NCBI RefSeq assembly: GCF_018998565.1
Contig: NZ_JAHNZO010000013.1
Coordinates: forward strand, 68,666-132,665
Direction: 5' to 3'
Length of the DNA: 64,000 bases
From: Paenibacillus oleatilyticus
GTDB lineage: Bacteria; Bacillota; Bacilli; Paenibacillales; NBRC-103111
Shown here: in pieces, positions 44,802 to 53,352 of the stretch
Layout of the letters: each line of letters starts with the position of its first letter
Position numbering within the stretch: the stretch's first letter is position 1
Translations under genes and position numbers: made by a program
Notes under the pieces: generated by a model
Seen by the model: the letters and a program-made list of their open reading frames with translations, nothing else
Database searches by the model: none
What the model was told of the DNA's origin: nothing

Positions 44802-45612
44802 CTTGGGGGAATATAACAAACAAGGATATTTACATTTGAAAAAATTTTTCCCAGTAGAAGAAATAGAGAAAATTCGTACTGAAGCGAAAAATATATTTAT
44901 TCAACAAATGATTAATAAAAAAATTATTTCATCTGTAGATATTAATGAAATAGAATTTGAAAAAGCGATGTTTGAATTTTTTCAAAATGACTTGCAGGTT
45001 TTTATGAATTGTGGAAAACAAGCGCAGCATCTTATTTCGTTGCACAGATTATCTCTAGATGATAGACTAGTTTCAGTTTTGCATACATTAGGTCTCGAGT
45101 CTCCGGTAATTAGCACACGCCCAGTGCTTTTTTTTAATAGCAGGCACTTAGCCAAAAAAGAAGTATATTGGAAGGTATTCGCACATCAAGATTGGAGAAG
45201 TATGCAAGGTTCGTTGGATTCAATAGTAGTTTGGATACCACTTATGGACATTGATTTTAAACTGGGTGCATTAGAAATTGTTCCAGAAAGCCATATGAAA
45301 GGTCTTCTGAAAAATGAAATAGTTGATAGTTTTGGTAAAATAGAGGACAATGAAGTGCAAAAGTTAGACTTTGTCTCTATTCCAGTTTCTCAGGGGGATG
45401 TGGTGATTTTCTCCGCATTTTTAGTTCATCGTTCTGGTAATAATGTATCCGAAGCCATACGGTGGTCTTGCCATTTCCGCTATAATAATCTATGCGAAGC
45501 GACTTTTATTCAAAGAGGATATCCTCATCCCTATCTTTATAAGCCGCAGGAAGACTTAATTACAGCTGGTTTCCCCAAATTAGAACATTTACAAGGGATT
45601 TTCAAAAAATAA
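44794..45612 (+). CDS. Phytanoyl-CoA dioxygenase (PhyH) family Fe(II)/2-oxoglutarate oxygenase
   Basis: About 272 residues. The iron site is visible as the HxD pair in FAHQDWRSMQGS near residue 132 and the distal His in FLVHRSGNN, with a following Arg for 2-oxoglutarate (SEAIRWSCHFRY). The phrase LGALEIVPESHMKG is typical of the family. TTG 44794 is chosen because GAGGTGA lies at 44782-44788; a GTG at 44785 is possible but overlaps it. The gene overlaps the end of the propeller gene. It would hydroxylate a sugar or an acyl substituent in the glycan pathway. Confidence 0.82.
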   Translation: MFNLGEYNKQGYLHLKKFFPVEEIEKIRTEAKNIFIQQMINKKIISSVDINEIEFEKAMFEFFQNDLQVFMNCGKQAQHLISLHRLSLDDRLVSVLHTLGLESPVISTRPVLFFNSRHLAKKEVYWKVFAHQDWRSMQGSLDSIVVWIPLMDIDFKLGALEIVPESHMKGLLKNEIVDSFGKIEDNEVQKLDFVSIPVSQGDVVIFSAFLVHRSGNNVSEAIRWSCHFRYNNLCEATFIQRGYPHPYLYKPQEDLITAGFPKLEHLQGIFKK

Positions 45613-45635
45613 GTAAGTGGAATGGTGGGACTTCT

Positions 45636-46460
45636 ATGGGTTATAAACGAATTGATTTACGATCTTTGGTCTCAGCAGATCAATGGGATTTTATCGAAGC
45701 TATAGAAAATAATAAGCATTTTTTTACGAGCACTACAATAATTAGAGGAATAGAATTGAAGTATTATACTTACAATAAGCGATTGCTTTGGATAGCCAAG
45801 GGTTTAGAGTATATTGAACCTGAGTTACTAGATTGGATCGATAATATGAATGAGGATGCTGTTTATTACGATGTCGGAGCCAGTAACGGACCATTTAGTA
45901 TATATGCTGCTCTAAAAGGAAAAAAGGTAGTTGCATTTGAGCCTGAAGCCCAAAACTATTCAGTTTTAGAAATGAATCACTTTTTAAATAATAATTCTAT
46001 TAAATATCCGATAGTAGCATTAAATTTAGCGATTAGTTCCCAATCAGGACTAGGTAGAATGAATTGTGCACACTATGAAGGTGGAGGTCACCTAAAAATA
46101 TTGGATAATAACAGGGCTGTTTTATCAAATGAAATTTTTAAACCTGTACATATTCAGTGTGTTGTTAAAGAAACACTAGATAACGTTATTGAAAAATATG
46201 AATTGCCTTTTCCAGAATATATAAAAATAGATGTTGATGGATCTGAAGAGCTTGTTATTAAGGGAGCAGAAAATACTTTGCGAGATAATAGACTAAAAAG
46301 TATTTTTATAGAGCTACAATGTCCTGATTTGGGAATTGAAAATCATCAGGTAACTAAAATGATTAGTGATTTTGGCTTTTTTCTTAGTAGTGCTGTTCAA
46401 GTTCAAAGATATGAAGGATTGTATAATTGTATATTCAACAAAACACTTGCTAAAGCCTAA
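45636..46460 (+). CDS. FkbM family methyltransferase
   Basis: 274 residues. FkbM signatures are VYYDVGASNGPFSIYAA (motif I, near 75), KVVAFEPEAQNYSVLEMN, the central IKIDVDGSEELVIKGAE (near 190) and IFIELQC. These enzymes O-methylate sugars or natural products using S-adenosylmethionine. Last gene of the forward operon; a strong bidirectional terminator follows. This is the fourth methyltransferase domain in the cluster. Confidence 0.88.
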   Translation: MGYKRIDLRSLVSADQWDFIEAIENNKHFFTSTTIIRGIELKYYTYNKRLLWIAKGLEYIEPELLDWIDNMNEDAVYYDVGASNGPFSIYAALKGKKVVAFEPEAQNYSVLEMNHFLNNNSIKYPIVALNLAISSQSGLGRMNCAHYEGGGHLKILDNNRAVLSNEIFKPVHIQCVVKETLDNVIEKYELPFPEYIKIDVDGSEELVIKGAENTLRDNRLKSIFIELQCPDLGIENHQVTKMISDFGFFLSSAVQVQRYEGLYNCIFNKTLAKA

Positions 46461-46480
46461 ATATATGTAAATTAAAATAA

Positions 46481-46525
46481 AAAATACAACAGAACGGCAA
46501 ACAGACGCTCTGTTGTATTTTTTTA
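46481..46525. terminator. Bidirectional terminator between the FkbM and ACP genes
   Basis: AAAATACAACAGA (46481-46493) pairs perfectly with TCTGTTGTATTTT (46509-46521), 15-nt loop, with T-rich sequence on the right and A-rich sequence on the left. It separates converging transcripts. Confidence 0.88.
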
Positions 46526-46527
46526 TT

Positions 46528-46761
46528 TTAATTAAGCTTTTCTCCAAGCAAGTGTAAGATGTCTCCAAATGTTTGACTGGTAAGTAAATGATCTATAGAA
46601 ATTTGAATTCCTAAGCTATGATCAATAAAAGCCATAGTTTCAATGATTGCCATCGAATCCCAATTCTCTGAGTTGTTAAGTATGAAGTCAGGGCGTAGCT
46701 GGCCTTTTTCTAATGATAAAATCTTTTCCTCAAATTGTGAAGTGAAATCAGCGATTGTCAT
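46528..46761 (-). CDS. Acyl carrier protein
   Basis: 77 residues, acidic and helical. The 4'-phosphopantetheine attachment Ser36 lies in ENWDSMAIIE, a variant of the usual DSL motif. It is distinct from the housekeeping AcpP (normally beside fabF/fabG), and lies 36 nt after the KAS III-like gene in the same orientation, so it is likely a dedicated carrier for a short acyl chain. Confidence 0.88.
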   Translation of the reverse strand: MTIADFTSQFEEKILSLEKGQLRPDFILNNSENWDSMAIIETMAFIDHSLGIQISIDHLLTSQTFGDILHLLGEKLN

Positions 46762-46797
46762 CTTTTTACGCCTCCGTATATTTATGATGAGAACGAC

Positions 46798-47799
46798 TTA
46801 AGTATTGGATTTCCAAACAACATTACATGAAGCCCAAGAATATCCTACTCCAAAGCCTACCAGCATTAATAAAGAAGAATTTTTAACCCGCCCATGTAGT
46901 AGTTCGTTTTTAAGAGCAATAGGAATGGTGGATGAAACGGTATTACCGAAATTCTCTATACAAATAGAAAACTTCTGTTCGTCGATACTTAACTTTCTTC
47001 TAAGATGCTCTAACATATATTTATTAGCTTGATGGAAAATAAATAGATCATAATCATCTTTTGTTTTATTAGATTTTTCAAGTAAAGTTTGAATGGAACG
47101 TGGAACTTCTTTTAATGTGAAATTAAATACTTCGGGTCCATTCATGTATAAGTTTTTTCTCATACGCACGTTTCCGAAAGCATCTTGAGTCTCTTCAAGA
47201 TTAACGCTTGAAATAGGCTCTTTGAAGGCACCGGCCGGAACGATTAGATTGTCGGCGCCTCTACCGTCAGTCCCGAAATCGAAAGGACCGATTAAATCTT
47301 CCTCTGAATTTGTAGATGAAACAAGGGTTGCGGTGGCTGCATCGCCAAAGAGAACTTTAACACTTCGGTCAAGAGGATGGATATATTTGCTGTAAGTATC
47401 GGATGTAATTAAGAGAATATTTTTTGCAGCCCCGGATTCGATCAATCCTTTTGCAATTGACAATCCATAGACATATCCCGAACATCCTAAATTATAATCG
47501 AATGCACCACACGTTGTGGATAAGTTGAGCCGACTTTGCAGTAAACATGCAGTTGTAGGAAGAAAGTGATCGGGAGATTGAGTGCAATAAAGTAAGAAAT
47601 CGATGTCTTCCTTTTCGCATATTTTAGTATTAAATAATTTTTCTGCTGCCATATAGGCTAAATCTGAGGCAAGTTCATTGTCCTTAGCAATGTGTCTGGT
47701 TAGTATTCCGATTTTTTCGGTCAATTTGTCGTTTGCAGGGTTTGATTCGATCTGCTGAGGGCAGTAGTATTCAATTCCTTTAATATATGCCTTTACCAA
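46798..47799 (-). CDS. 3-oxoacyl-ACP synthase III (FabH-like)
   Basis: 333 residues, thiolase-fold condensing enzyme. The complete triad is visible: Cys106 in FDYNLGCSGYVYG, His in IFHQANKYML and Asn in ENFGNTVSSTIP. TTG 47799 is chosen because GAGGTG lies 6 nt before it; the open frame runs ten codons further upstream. It would start or extend a short acyl chain on the ACP encoded next to it. KAS III plus ACP pairs occur in flagellin-glycan islands (for example the viosamine island of Pseudomonas syringae), where they build a hydroxy-acyl group for an amino sugar. That role here is inferred. Confidence 0.9.
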   Translation of the reverse strand: MVKAYIKGIEYYCPQQIESNPANDKLTEKIGILTRHIAKDNELASDLAYMAAEKLFNTKICEKEDIDFLLYCTQSPDHFLPTTACLLQSRLNLSTTCGAFDYNLGCSGYVYGLSIAKGLIESGAAKNILLITSDTYSKYIHPLDRSVKVLFGDAATATLVSSTNSEEDLIGPFDFGTDGRGADNLIVPAGAFKEPISSVNLEETQDAFGNVRMRKNLYMNGPEVFNFTLKEVPRSIQTLLEKSNKTKDDYDLFIFHQANKYMLEHLRRKLSIDEQKFSICIENFGNTVSSTIPIALKNELLHGRVKNSSLLMLVGFGVGYSWASCNVVWKSNT

Positions 47800-48181
47800 T
47801 GATAACACCTCAGTTCTGAAATTAGGCACTAACTTATATATCGGTGGCGGTTGTCTAAAGATAAAGATGAAGACAGTAAAATGGCAAGTGTATTTTTTGC
47901 CATGTTATTTTTTGGATTCCCTCTATATGGGCTTCAAGAGTGTCAGAACTTTTTAATCGCGTCTTTCAATAGTTGTATAACTGGCCAGCATTTCAAAGTG
48001 GCTGAGATAACGAAATGAACTTATTCAAACACCCTGTGGACAATGTGCATAACTCTGTTGATAACTTTGCGAAAAATGTCGATAAACCGCGACACAACAG
48101 GCTTTTAGGCTGTGAGTATTTTATTAACGCCATGTTAATACTCGAATTTTCGAAATATTTCACCAACACGGCCAAGTTCGA
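47800..48181. other. Intergenic region with clustered DnaA-box-like 9-mers
   Basis: No gene is seen in these ~380 bp between the divergent KAS III and cold-shock genes. At 48035-48085 lie four sequences that each differ by one base from TGTGGATAA, the complement of the DnaA box TTATCCACA: TGTGGACAA (48035-48043), TGTGCATAA (48044-48052), TGTTGATAA (48056-48064) and TGTCGATAA (48077-48085), all in one orientation. Confidence 0.5.
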
Positions 48182-48211
48182 TTGACAGCGGGGAGTAGGG
48201 GATGATATATT
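48182..48211 (+). promoter_or_regulatory. SigA-type promoter of the cold-shock gene
   Basis: TTGACA (48182-48187), 18 bp, TATATT (48206-48211). Leader of about 45 nt to the ATG. Confidence 0.6.
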
Positions 48212-48262
48212 CGAATTGTGAGCGATGCTTGCAGTTATTTGATAACGAAGGGAATGTTTTAC

Positions 48263-48460
48263 ATGCAAGGTAAAGTTAAATGGTTTAACGCAGAAAAAGG
48301 TTACGGTTTCATCGAGCGTGAAGACGGTGGCGACGTATTCGTACACTTCTCCGCTATCCAAACCGATGGCTTCAAAACTTTGGAAGAAGGCCAATCCGTT
48401 GAGTTCGATATCGTAGAGGGCGCTCGCGGTCCTCAAGCGGCTAACGTCGTCAAGTTGTAA
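48263..48460 (+). CDS. Cold-shock protein (CspA/CspB family)
   Basis: 65 residues, single cold-shock domain. RNP1 (KGYGFIE) and RNP2 (VFVHFSAI) are intact, in the standard [17 protein letters not shown] context. It acts as an RNA chaperone. ATG 48263 follows GAAGGGA (48247-48253) by 9 nt; in-frame codons further upstream lack a ribosome site. A terminator follows 70 bp after the stop. Confidence 0.95.
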   Translation: MQGKVKWFNAEKGYGFIEREDGGDVFVHFSAIQTDGFKTLEEGQSVEFDIVEGARGPQAANVVKL

Positions 48461-48528
48461 TCATCCGGCCGGTTTCGGCCGCTCGTAATAGATGGTTATT
48501 GTTTGAACAAATTAGCGCGAACTTGATC

Positions 48529-48558
48529 ACACCCTTGGGCAATCCAAGGGTGTTTTTC
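48529..48558 (+). terminator. Terminator after the cold-shock gene
   Basis: ACACCCTTGG (48529-48538) pairs perfectly with CCAAGGGTGT (48544-48553), loop GCAAT, followed by TTTTC. Confidence 0.9.
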
Positions 48559-48662
48559 GTGCGTCCGAACCGTGTCGCAAAAAGCCTGAAGGGAGCGCTT
48601 ACACGGCTGCCATAAATTGTCCAAATATTTTGTAAATTTTCCTCGAATTTTATGAAGGATTT

Positions 48663-48691
48663 TTGAAGGCGGGGGGTGAATATAGTATAAT
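48663..48691 (+). promoter_or_regulatory. SigA-type promoter of hpf
   Basis: TTGAAG (48663-48668), 17 bp, TATAAT (48686-48691). The leader would be about 20 nt. In B. subtilis this gene also has stress and early-sporulation sigma promoters; none was identified here. Confidence 0.6.
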
Positions 48692-48716
48692 GTAAGTATG
48701 AAAGGAGGAGTCGCAC

Positions 48717-49268
48717 ATGAAATTCAACATTCGCGGTGAAAACATCGAGGTAACGGAAGCGTTGAAAGACCATGTCGAGAAAAAATTAGGCAGACTGGAA
48801 CGCTACTTTGAAGCTCCCCCTACATCTGAAGTCAATGTCACTCTGAGCGTTGTGAAAGGCATGCAAACCGTTGAGGTGACAATTCCGCTTACCGGCCTTA
48901 TGCTGCGGGCGGAGGAGAAGCACGCCGATATGTACGCGGCCGCTGATCTGGTTGTGGACAAGTTGGAACGTCAAATTCGCAAGGCCAAAACGAAAGCCAA
49001 CCGCAAAATTCGCCTGGACGGCGGCATTAAAGATCTGTTCCGGATGGAACTGCCTGACGCTTCCTATTCCCTGGAGGATGAAGATGATTACGAATTGGTG
49101 CGGACGAAGCGTTTTACGCTGAAGCCGATGGATGTGGAAGAGGCGATTTTGCAAATGAACATGGTAGGCCATAATTTCTTTGTTTTCTCCAATTCCGATA
49201 CCGAGCAAGTCAACGTGGTCTACAAACGCAATGACGGAAAATACGGCCTCATCGAGCCGGCCAGATAA
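48717..49268 (+). CDS. hpf: Ribosome hibernation promoting factor, long form
   Basis: 183 residues. The N-terminal ~100 residues are the HPF/RaiA domain (MKFNIRGENIEVTEALKDHVEKKLGRLERYF as family pattern; MQTVEVTIPL; HADMYAAADLVVDKLERQI) that sits in the decoding region of 30S. The C-terminal ~55 residues (VRTKRFTLKPMDVEEAILQMNMVGHNFFVF) form the dimerisation domain that makes 100S ribosomes. AAAGGAGGAG before the ATG. Located before secA as in B. subtilis (yvyD). Confidence 0.96.
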   Translation: MKFNIRGENIEVTEALKDHVEKKLGRLERYFEAPPTSEVNVTLSVVKGMQTVEVTIPLTGLMLRAEEKHADMYAAADLVVDKLERQIRKAKTKANRKIRLDGGIKDLFRMELPDASYSLEDEDDYELVRTKRFTLKPMDVEEAILQMNMVGHNFFVFSNSDTEQVNVVYKRNDGKYGLIEPAR

Positions 49269-49295
49269 ACCGTCGAATGACTTAAGAAAAGAACC

Positions 49296-49361
49296 GAGCT
49301 TGTTCGAACGCTTCAGCGGTGCATCTAGCGATGCCTGCGCGTTCGGGCAGGCTCTTTTTTA
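49296..49361 (+). terminator. Terminator after hpf, branched
   Basis: A 16-bp arm 49296-49311 pairs with 49339-49354 (three G-U pairs). The enclosed loop carries a second perfect hairpin GCATC-TAGC-GATGC at 49321-49334. TTTTTT follows at 49355-49360. Confidence 0.85.
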
Positions 49362-49389
49362 GTAGATTCGGGAAATCGGGGCAGGTTTG

Positions 49390-49418
49390 TTGCGGTGAAA
49401 GGCGCAAACTGTTACAAT
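49390..49418 (+). promoter_or_regulatory. SigA-type promoter of secA
   Basis: TTGCGG (49390-49395), 17 bp, TACAAT (49413-49418). Confidence 0.55.
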
Positions 49419-49462
49419 TTAGGATAGGCTATTGTTTTTTAATAAGGAAGGGGATTAGCAAC

Positions 49463-51964
49463 ATGCTAGGACTCGTTAAAAAAATATTTGGCGATTCGAA
49501 TGAGCGTGAATTGAAGCGCATGTGGAAAGCCGTGGAATACATTAATTCTCTCGAACCTTCGATCGAACCGCTTTCCGATGAACAGCTGCGAGGTAAAACT
49601 GTTGAGTTCCGTGAACGCTTGGAAAAAGGCGAGGATCTGGACGATCTGCTGCCGGAAGCGTTCGCCGTTGTGCGCGAAGCGTCCAAGCGCGTTTTGGGCA
49701 AGCGTCACTATGACGTGCAGTTGATTGGCGGTATGACGCTGCATGAAGGCAAAATCGCGGAGATGCGTACAGGGGAAGGTAAGACGCTGGTCGGTACGCT
49801 TCCGGTGTATTTGAACGCGCTCCTCGGCAAGGGCGTACACGTCGTTACGGTCAACGATTATTTGGCCCAACGGGACAGCGGCGAGATGGGTAAAATCTAT
49901 GAATTCCTGGGGATGACCGTCGGGGTTAACCTGCCGAACCTGTCGCACGATGCGAAGCAGCAGGCTTATGCTTGCGACATTACCTACGGAACGAACAACG
50001 AGTTCGGTTTCGACTATTTGCGCGACAACATGGTCGTGTACAAGGAACAAATGGTACAGCGTCCGCTTTATTATGCGGTCATTGACGAAGTGGACTCGAT
50101 CTTGGTCGACGAAGCCCGTACGCCGTTGATTATTTCCGGGCAAGCCGCCAAGTCGACGGATTTGTATTATATTGCCGATCAGGTCGTCAGCCGGTTGGAA
50201 GACGAAGACTTCACAGTGGACGAGAAGCTCCGGTCCGTTGCTTTGACCGAACCGGGAGTAGCCAAGGTGGAACGCGCCTTCGGTATCGAAAACTTGTTCG
50301 ATCACGACCACGTGCAGATCAACCACCATATTCAGCAAGCGTTGAAGGCCCACATTATCATGCGCCTCGACGTCGACTATGTCGTACACGATGGCGAGAT
50401 CGTAATCGTAGACGAATTTACCGGCCGTTTGATGACGGGCCGTCGTTACAGCGAAGGGCTTCATCAGGCGATTGAAGCCAAGGAGAAGCTGCAGGTGCAG
50501 AACGAGTCGATGACACTCGCGACGATCACGCTGCAGAACTATTTCCGGATGTATCGCAAGCTGTCCGGGATGACTGGTACGGCGAAGACGGAAGAAGAAG
50601 AATTGAAGAAGATCTACAACCTGGACGTTATTGTCGTTCCGACCAACAAACCGATGGTCCGGAAAGACATGCCGGATGTCGTGTACAAGTCGGTGGCCAG
50701 CAAATTCCGCGCGGTCGTCAACGAGATCGTGGAGAAGCATAAGAACAACCAGCCGGTGCTCGTCGGTACCGTATCGATCGAGAACTCCGAGCGGCTATCC
50801 GAGATGCTGAAGAAGAAAGGCATTCCGCATAAAGTCTTGAACGCGAAATACCATGCAGAGGAAGCGGAAATCGTTGCGCGCGCAGGTCAACCGGGCAGCG
50901 TGACGATCGCAACCAACATGGCGGGACGCGGTACGGACATTACGCTTGGGGACGGAGTAGCCGAAGTCGGCGGGCTGCATATTATAGGTACGGAGCGGCA
51001 CGAAAGCCGCCGGATCGACAACCAGCTCCGCGGCCGTGCAGGCCGTCAGGGCGACCCGGGTTCGTCCCAGTTTTACTTGTCGCTGGAAGATGAGCTCATG
51101 CGCCGTTTCGGAGCGGAGAACATCATGGGCATGATGGACCGCCTTGGGTTCGAGGAAGACCAACCGATCGAGAGCAAGCTGATCTCCAGAGCGATCGAGT
51201 CGGCTCAGAAGCGGGTCGAAGGCAACAACTTTGACGTGCGGAAAGTCGTTCTCCAATACGACGACGTCATGAACCAGCAGCGGGAAATTATCTATAAGCA
51301 GCGCCGCGAAGTGATCGAGTCCGAGAACATTCGCGACATCGTGCTTGGCATGATGATGCCGGTGATCGATCGGGTCGTCGAAGCGCATTGTCCGGCAGAT
51401 CTCGTTCCGGAAGAGTGGGATTTGCAGGCGATCGTCGATTACGCGAACGGCACGTTCTTGCACGAAGGCCAGCTGAGTAAAGACGAGCTGTGGGGCAAAG
51501 AAAAAGAAGAGATCGTCGAATATATGAAAGATCTCTTGAAGCGTCTCTACGAGGAGCGCGAGGAGCAGATCGGTCCGGAGTTCATGCGCGAGTTCGAGAA
51601 GGTTGTCGTGCTCCGTGCGGTCGACAGCAAATGGATGGACCACATCGATGCGATGGATCAGCTGCGCCAAGGGATTCATCTCCGGGCGTACGGCGGTACG
51701 GACCCGCTGCGCGAATACCAGTTCGAAGGCTTCGAGATGTTCAATGAGATGATTCAAAGCATCCAGGAAGAAGTTTCGACTTATATCATGAAAGCTCATG
51801 TAGAAACGAACCTGGTGCGCGAAGCGGTGGTCGATGAGCACGAGATGGCCACGAACGGCGAACCGGCACCGAAGCAGCCTGCGGTAAGCGAAGACCGGAT
51901 CGGACGCAACGATCTGTGTCCTTGCGGCAGCGGGAAGAAATACAAGCAGTGCCACGGCGCGTAA
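49463..51964 (+). CDS. secA: Preprotein translocase ATPase SecA
   Basis: 833 residues, the usual size for Firmicute SecA, the motor that drives secretory proteins through SecYEG. Walker A is at 101-108 in [24 protein letters not shown] is motif [11 protein letters not shown] and [19 protein letters not shown] are the second RecA domain. The C-terminus keeps the zinc-binding [14 protein letters not shown] tail. ATG 49463 follows AAGGAAGGGG (49444-49453); the open frame extends upstream to 49319 without a ribosome site. It would export both SLH proteins and the secreted glycosidase in this window. Confidence 0.98.
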   Translation: MLGLVKKIFGDSNERELKRMWKAVEYINSLEPSIEPLSDEQLRGKTVEFRERLEKGEDLDDLLPEAFAVVREASKRVLGKRHYDVQLIGGMTLHEGKIAEMRTGEGKTLVGTLPVYLNALLGKGVHVVTVNDYLAQRDSGEMGKIYEFLGMTVGVNLPNLSHDAKQQAYACDITYGTNNEFGFDYLRDNMVVYKEQMVQRPLYYAVIDEVDSILVDEARTPLIISGQAAKSTDLYYIADQVVSRLEDEDFTVDEKLRSVALTEPGVAKVERAFGIENLFDHDHVQINHHIQQALKAHIIMRLDVDYVVHDGEIVIVDEFTGRLMTGRRYSEGLHQAIEAKEKLQVQNESMTLATITLQNYFRMYRKLSGMTGTAKTEEEELKKIYNLDVIVVPTNKPMVRKDMPDVVYKSVASKFRAVVNEIVEKHKNNQPVLVGTVSIENSERLSEMLKKKGIPHKVLNAKYHAEEAEIVARAGQPGSVTIATNMAGRGTDITLGDGVAEVGGLHIIGTERHESRRIDNQLRGRAGRQGDPGSSQFYLSLEDELMRRFGAENIMGMMDRLGFEEDQPIESKLISRAIESAQKRVEGNNFDVRKVVLQYDDVMNQQREIIYKQRREVIESENIRDIVLGMMMPVIDRVVEAHCPADLVPEEWDLQAIVDYANGTFLHEGQLSKDELWGKEKEEIVEYMKDLLKRLYEEREEQIGPEFMREFEKVVVLRAVDSKWMDHIDAMDQLRQGIHLRAYGGTDPLREYQFEGFEMFNEMIQSIQEEVSTYIMKAHVETNLVREAVVDEHEMATNGEPAPKQPAVSEDRIGRNDLCPCGSGKKYKQCHGA

Positions 51965-52011
51965 ATTGTAAAATATTTGATGCTAAACGTTACTGTAAAT
52001 GTATAGGAAGC

Positions 52012-52045
52012 GGGAGGTCGGGGCGTCGCTCCGGTCTCCCTTTTC
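52012..52045 (+). terminator. Terminator after secA
   Basis: A 13-bp arm GGGAGGTCGGGGC (52012-52024) pairs with GCTCCGGTCTCCC (52028-52040) with three G-U pairs and a GTC loop, followed by TTTT. Confidence 0.82.
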
Positions 52046-52085
52046 GGTAACAGGGTGCAAAATTAACGGATAGAGGTGCTTGATT

Positions 52086-53214
52086 ATGTTAGAAGCGGAT
52101 GTAAAACGGGATTTGCAAGAAACGGCCAAGCGATTGGCTGAGCTCAGGGGGTCTCTTTGACTTAGATCTGAAGCTGGAGCAGATCGCGGATTATGAAGAA
52201 AAGATGTCGGCGCCGGATTTTTGGGACGACAACGAACGGGCGCAGAAGCTGATTGGCGAAGCGAACGGGATCAAAAGCGTAGTCGACGAATTCCAAGCGT
52301 TAGCTTCGGAATACGAAGACCTCGAGGTCATGGCCCAGCTCATGCAAGAGGAGCAGGACGACAGCATGGCGGGCGAAATTGAAGGCGGGATCGCTTCCCT
52401 CGTCAAGAAGCTGGAAAACTTCGAGCTGCAGCTGCTGCTCAGCCAGCCGTACGATCGTCTGAACGCGATTTTGGAGCTTCATCCAGGGGCGGGCGGTACG
52501 GAATCGCAGGACTGGGCGGAGATGCTGCTGCGCATGTATCGCCGCTGGGCCGAGAAGCGCGACTTCAAAGTCGAGGTGCTTGATTATTTGCCGGGCGATG
52601 AGGCCGGTGTGAAAAGCGTGACGCTGCTTATTAAAGGGTACAACGCTTACGGCTATTTGAAGGCAGAAAAAGGCGTGCACCGCTTGGTGCGCATTTCGCC
52701 GTTCGACGCTTCGGGGCGACGTCATACGTCGTTCGTCTCGTGCGACGTGATGCCCGAAATTGACGACGATGTGGAAATCGAGATCCGTACGGAGGATCTC
52801 AAGGTCGATACGTACCGCTCCAGCGGAGCGGGCGGCCAGCACATCAATACGACGGACTCGGCGGTGCGGATTACCCACCTTCCGACGGGCGTCGTCGTCA
52901 GCTGCCAGACGGAGCGTTCGCAGATCAAGAACCGCGAGCGCGCGATGAAAATGCTCCGGTCCAAGCTGTACGAGAAAAAAATCGAGGAACAGCAAAAGCA
53001 GCTTGCGGAAATCCGCGGCGAAGTGTCCGATATCGCATGGGGCAGCCAGATCCGCTCGTACGTATTCCATCCGTACAGCATGGTCAAGGATCATCGGACC
53101 CAAGAGGAAACCGGCAATGTCGGCGCGGTGATGGACGGGGATTTGGACGCATTTATCGACGCGTATTTGCGACAGCAGATCAATAAGCCGGACAAAGAAA
53201 ACGGCGCATCATAA
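52086..53214 (+). CDS. prfB: Peptide chain release factor 2, programmed +1 frameshift
   Basis: RF2 ends translation at UGA and UAA codons. The gene starts at ATG 52086; after 24 codons the frame meets an in-frame TGA (52158-52160) in the sequence CTT-TGA-C, preceded by the Shine-Dalgarno-like AGGGGG at 52146-52151. This is the classic autoregulatory site: a +1 shift at CTT continues in the frame ending at 53214. The joined product is about 375 residues (52086-52157 plus 52159-53214). The stop-recognition tripeptide SPF is near residue 204 and the GGQ hydrolysis motif near 249 ([16 protein letters not shown]). It follows secA as in B. subtilis. Confidence 0.97.
52146..52161 (+). promoter_or_regulatory. 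RF2 programmed frameshift site
   Basis: AGGGGG (52146-52151), 3-nt spacer, CTTTGAC (52155-52161). When RF2 is scarce the ribosome pauses at TGA and slips +1 from CTT. The element fully matches the conserved bacterial form. Confidence 0.97.
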
Positions 53215-53235
53215 AAATAAACAGGCAAGCTCATC

Positions 53236-53336
53236 CTACACGTTAGTAGCGGCTTCGTATTCCGCTGGCATCGCCAACTCCTGAGGGAGGTTCGGCCAGC
53301 CAGGGAAGAAGCCGAAACTGGCGTGTAGTTTTTTTA
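53236..53336 (+). other. Long structured RNA element ending in a U-tract
   Basis: Three nested stems are readable: CTACACGTTAGT (53236-53247) with ACTGGCGTGTAG (53317-53328, two G-U pairs), CGGCTTC (53250-53256) with GAAGCCG (53308-53314), and GCTGGC (53264-53269) with GCCAGC (53295-53300). The apical part can form a further small hairpin. TTTTTTT follows at 53329-53335, 17 nt before the YitT gene. It can be a long terminator of prfB or a cis-acting leader element of the next gene; I do not recognise a riboswitch class. Confidence 0.65.
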
Positions 53337-53352
53337 TGCAGGGGGAGAGCGG

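Noticed and set aside
48218-48262. N-terminal extension of the cold-shock protein
   Set aside because: The in-frame upstream start has no ribosome site and the family begins at MQGKVKWFN.
49466-51955. Two long minus-strand open frames under secA
   Set aside because: The plus strand is a complete, canonical SecA; the reverse frames are composition shadows.
53236-53336. TPP or cobalamin riboswitch (short strings such as CTGAG and CCAGGGAAG)
   Set aside because: The strings are not in the right order or spacing and the key conserved boxes are missing.
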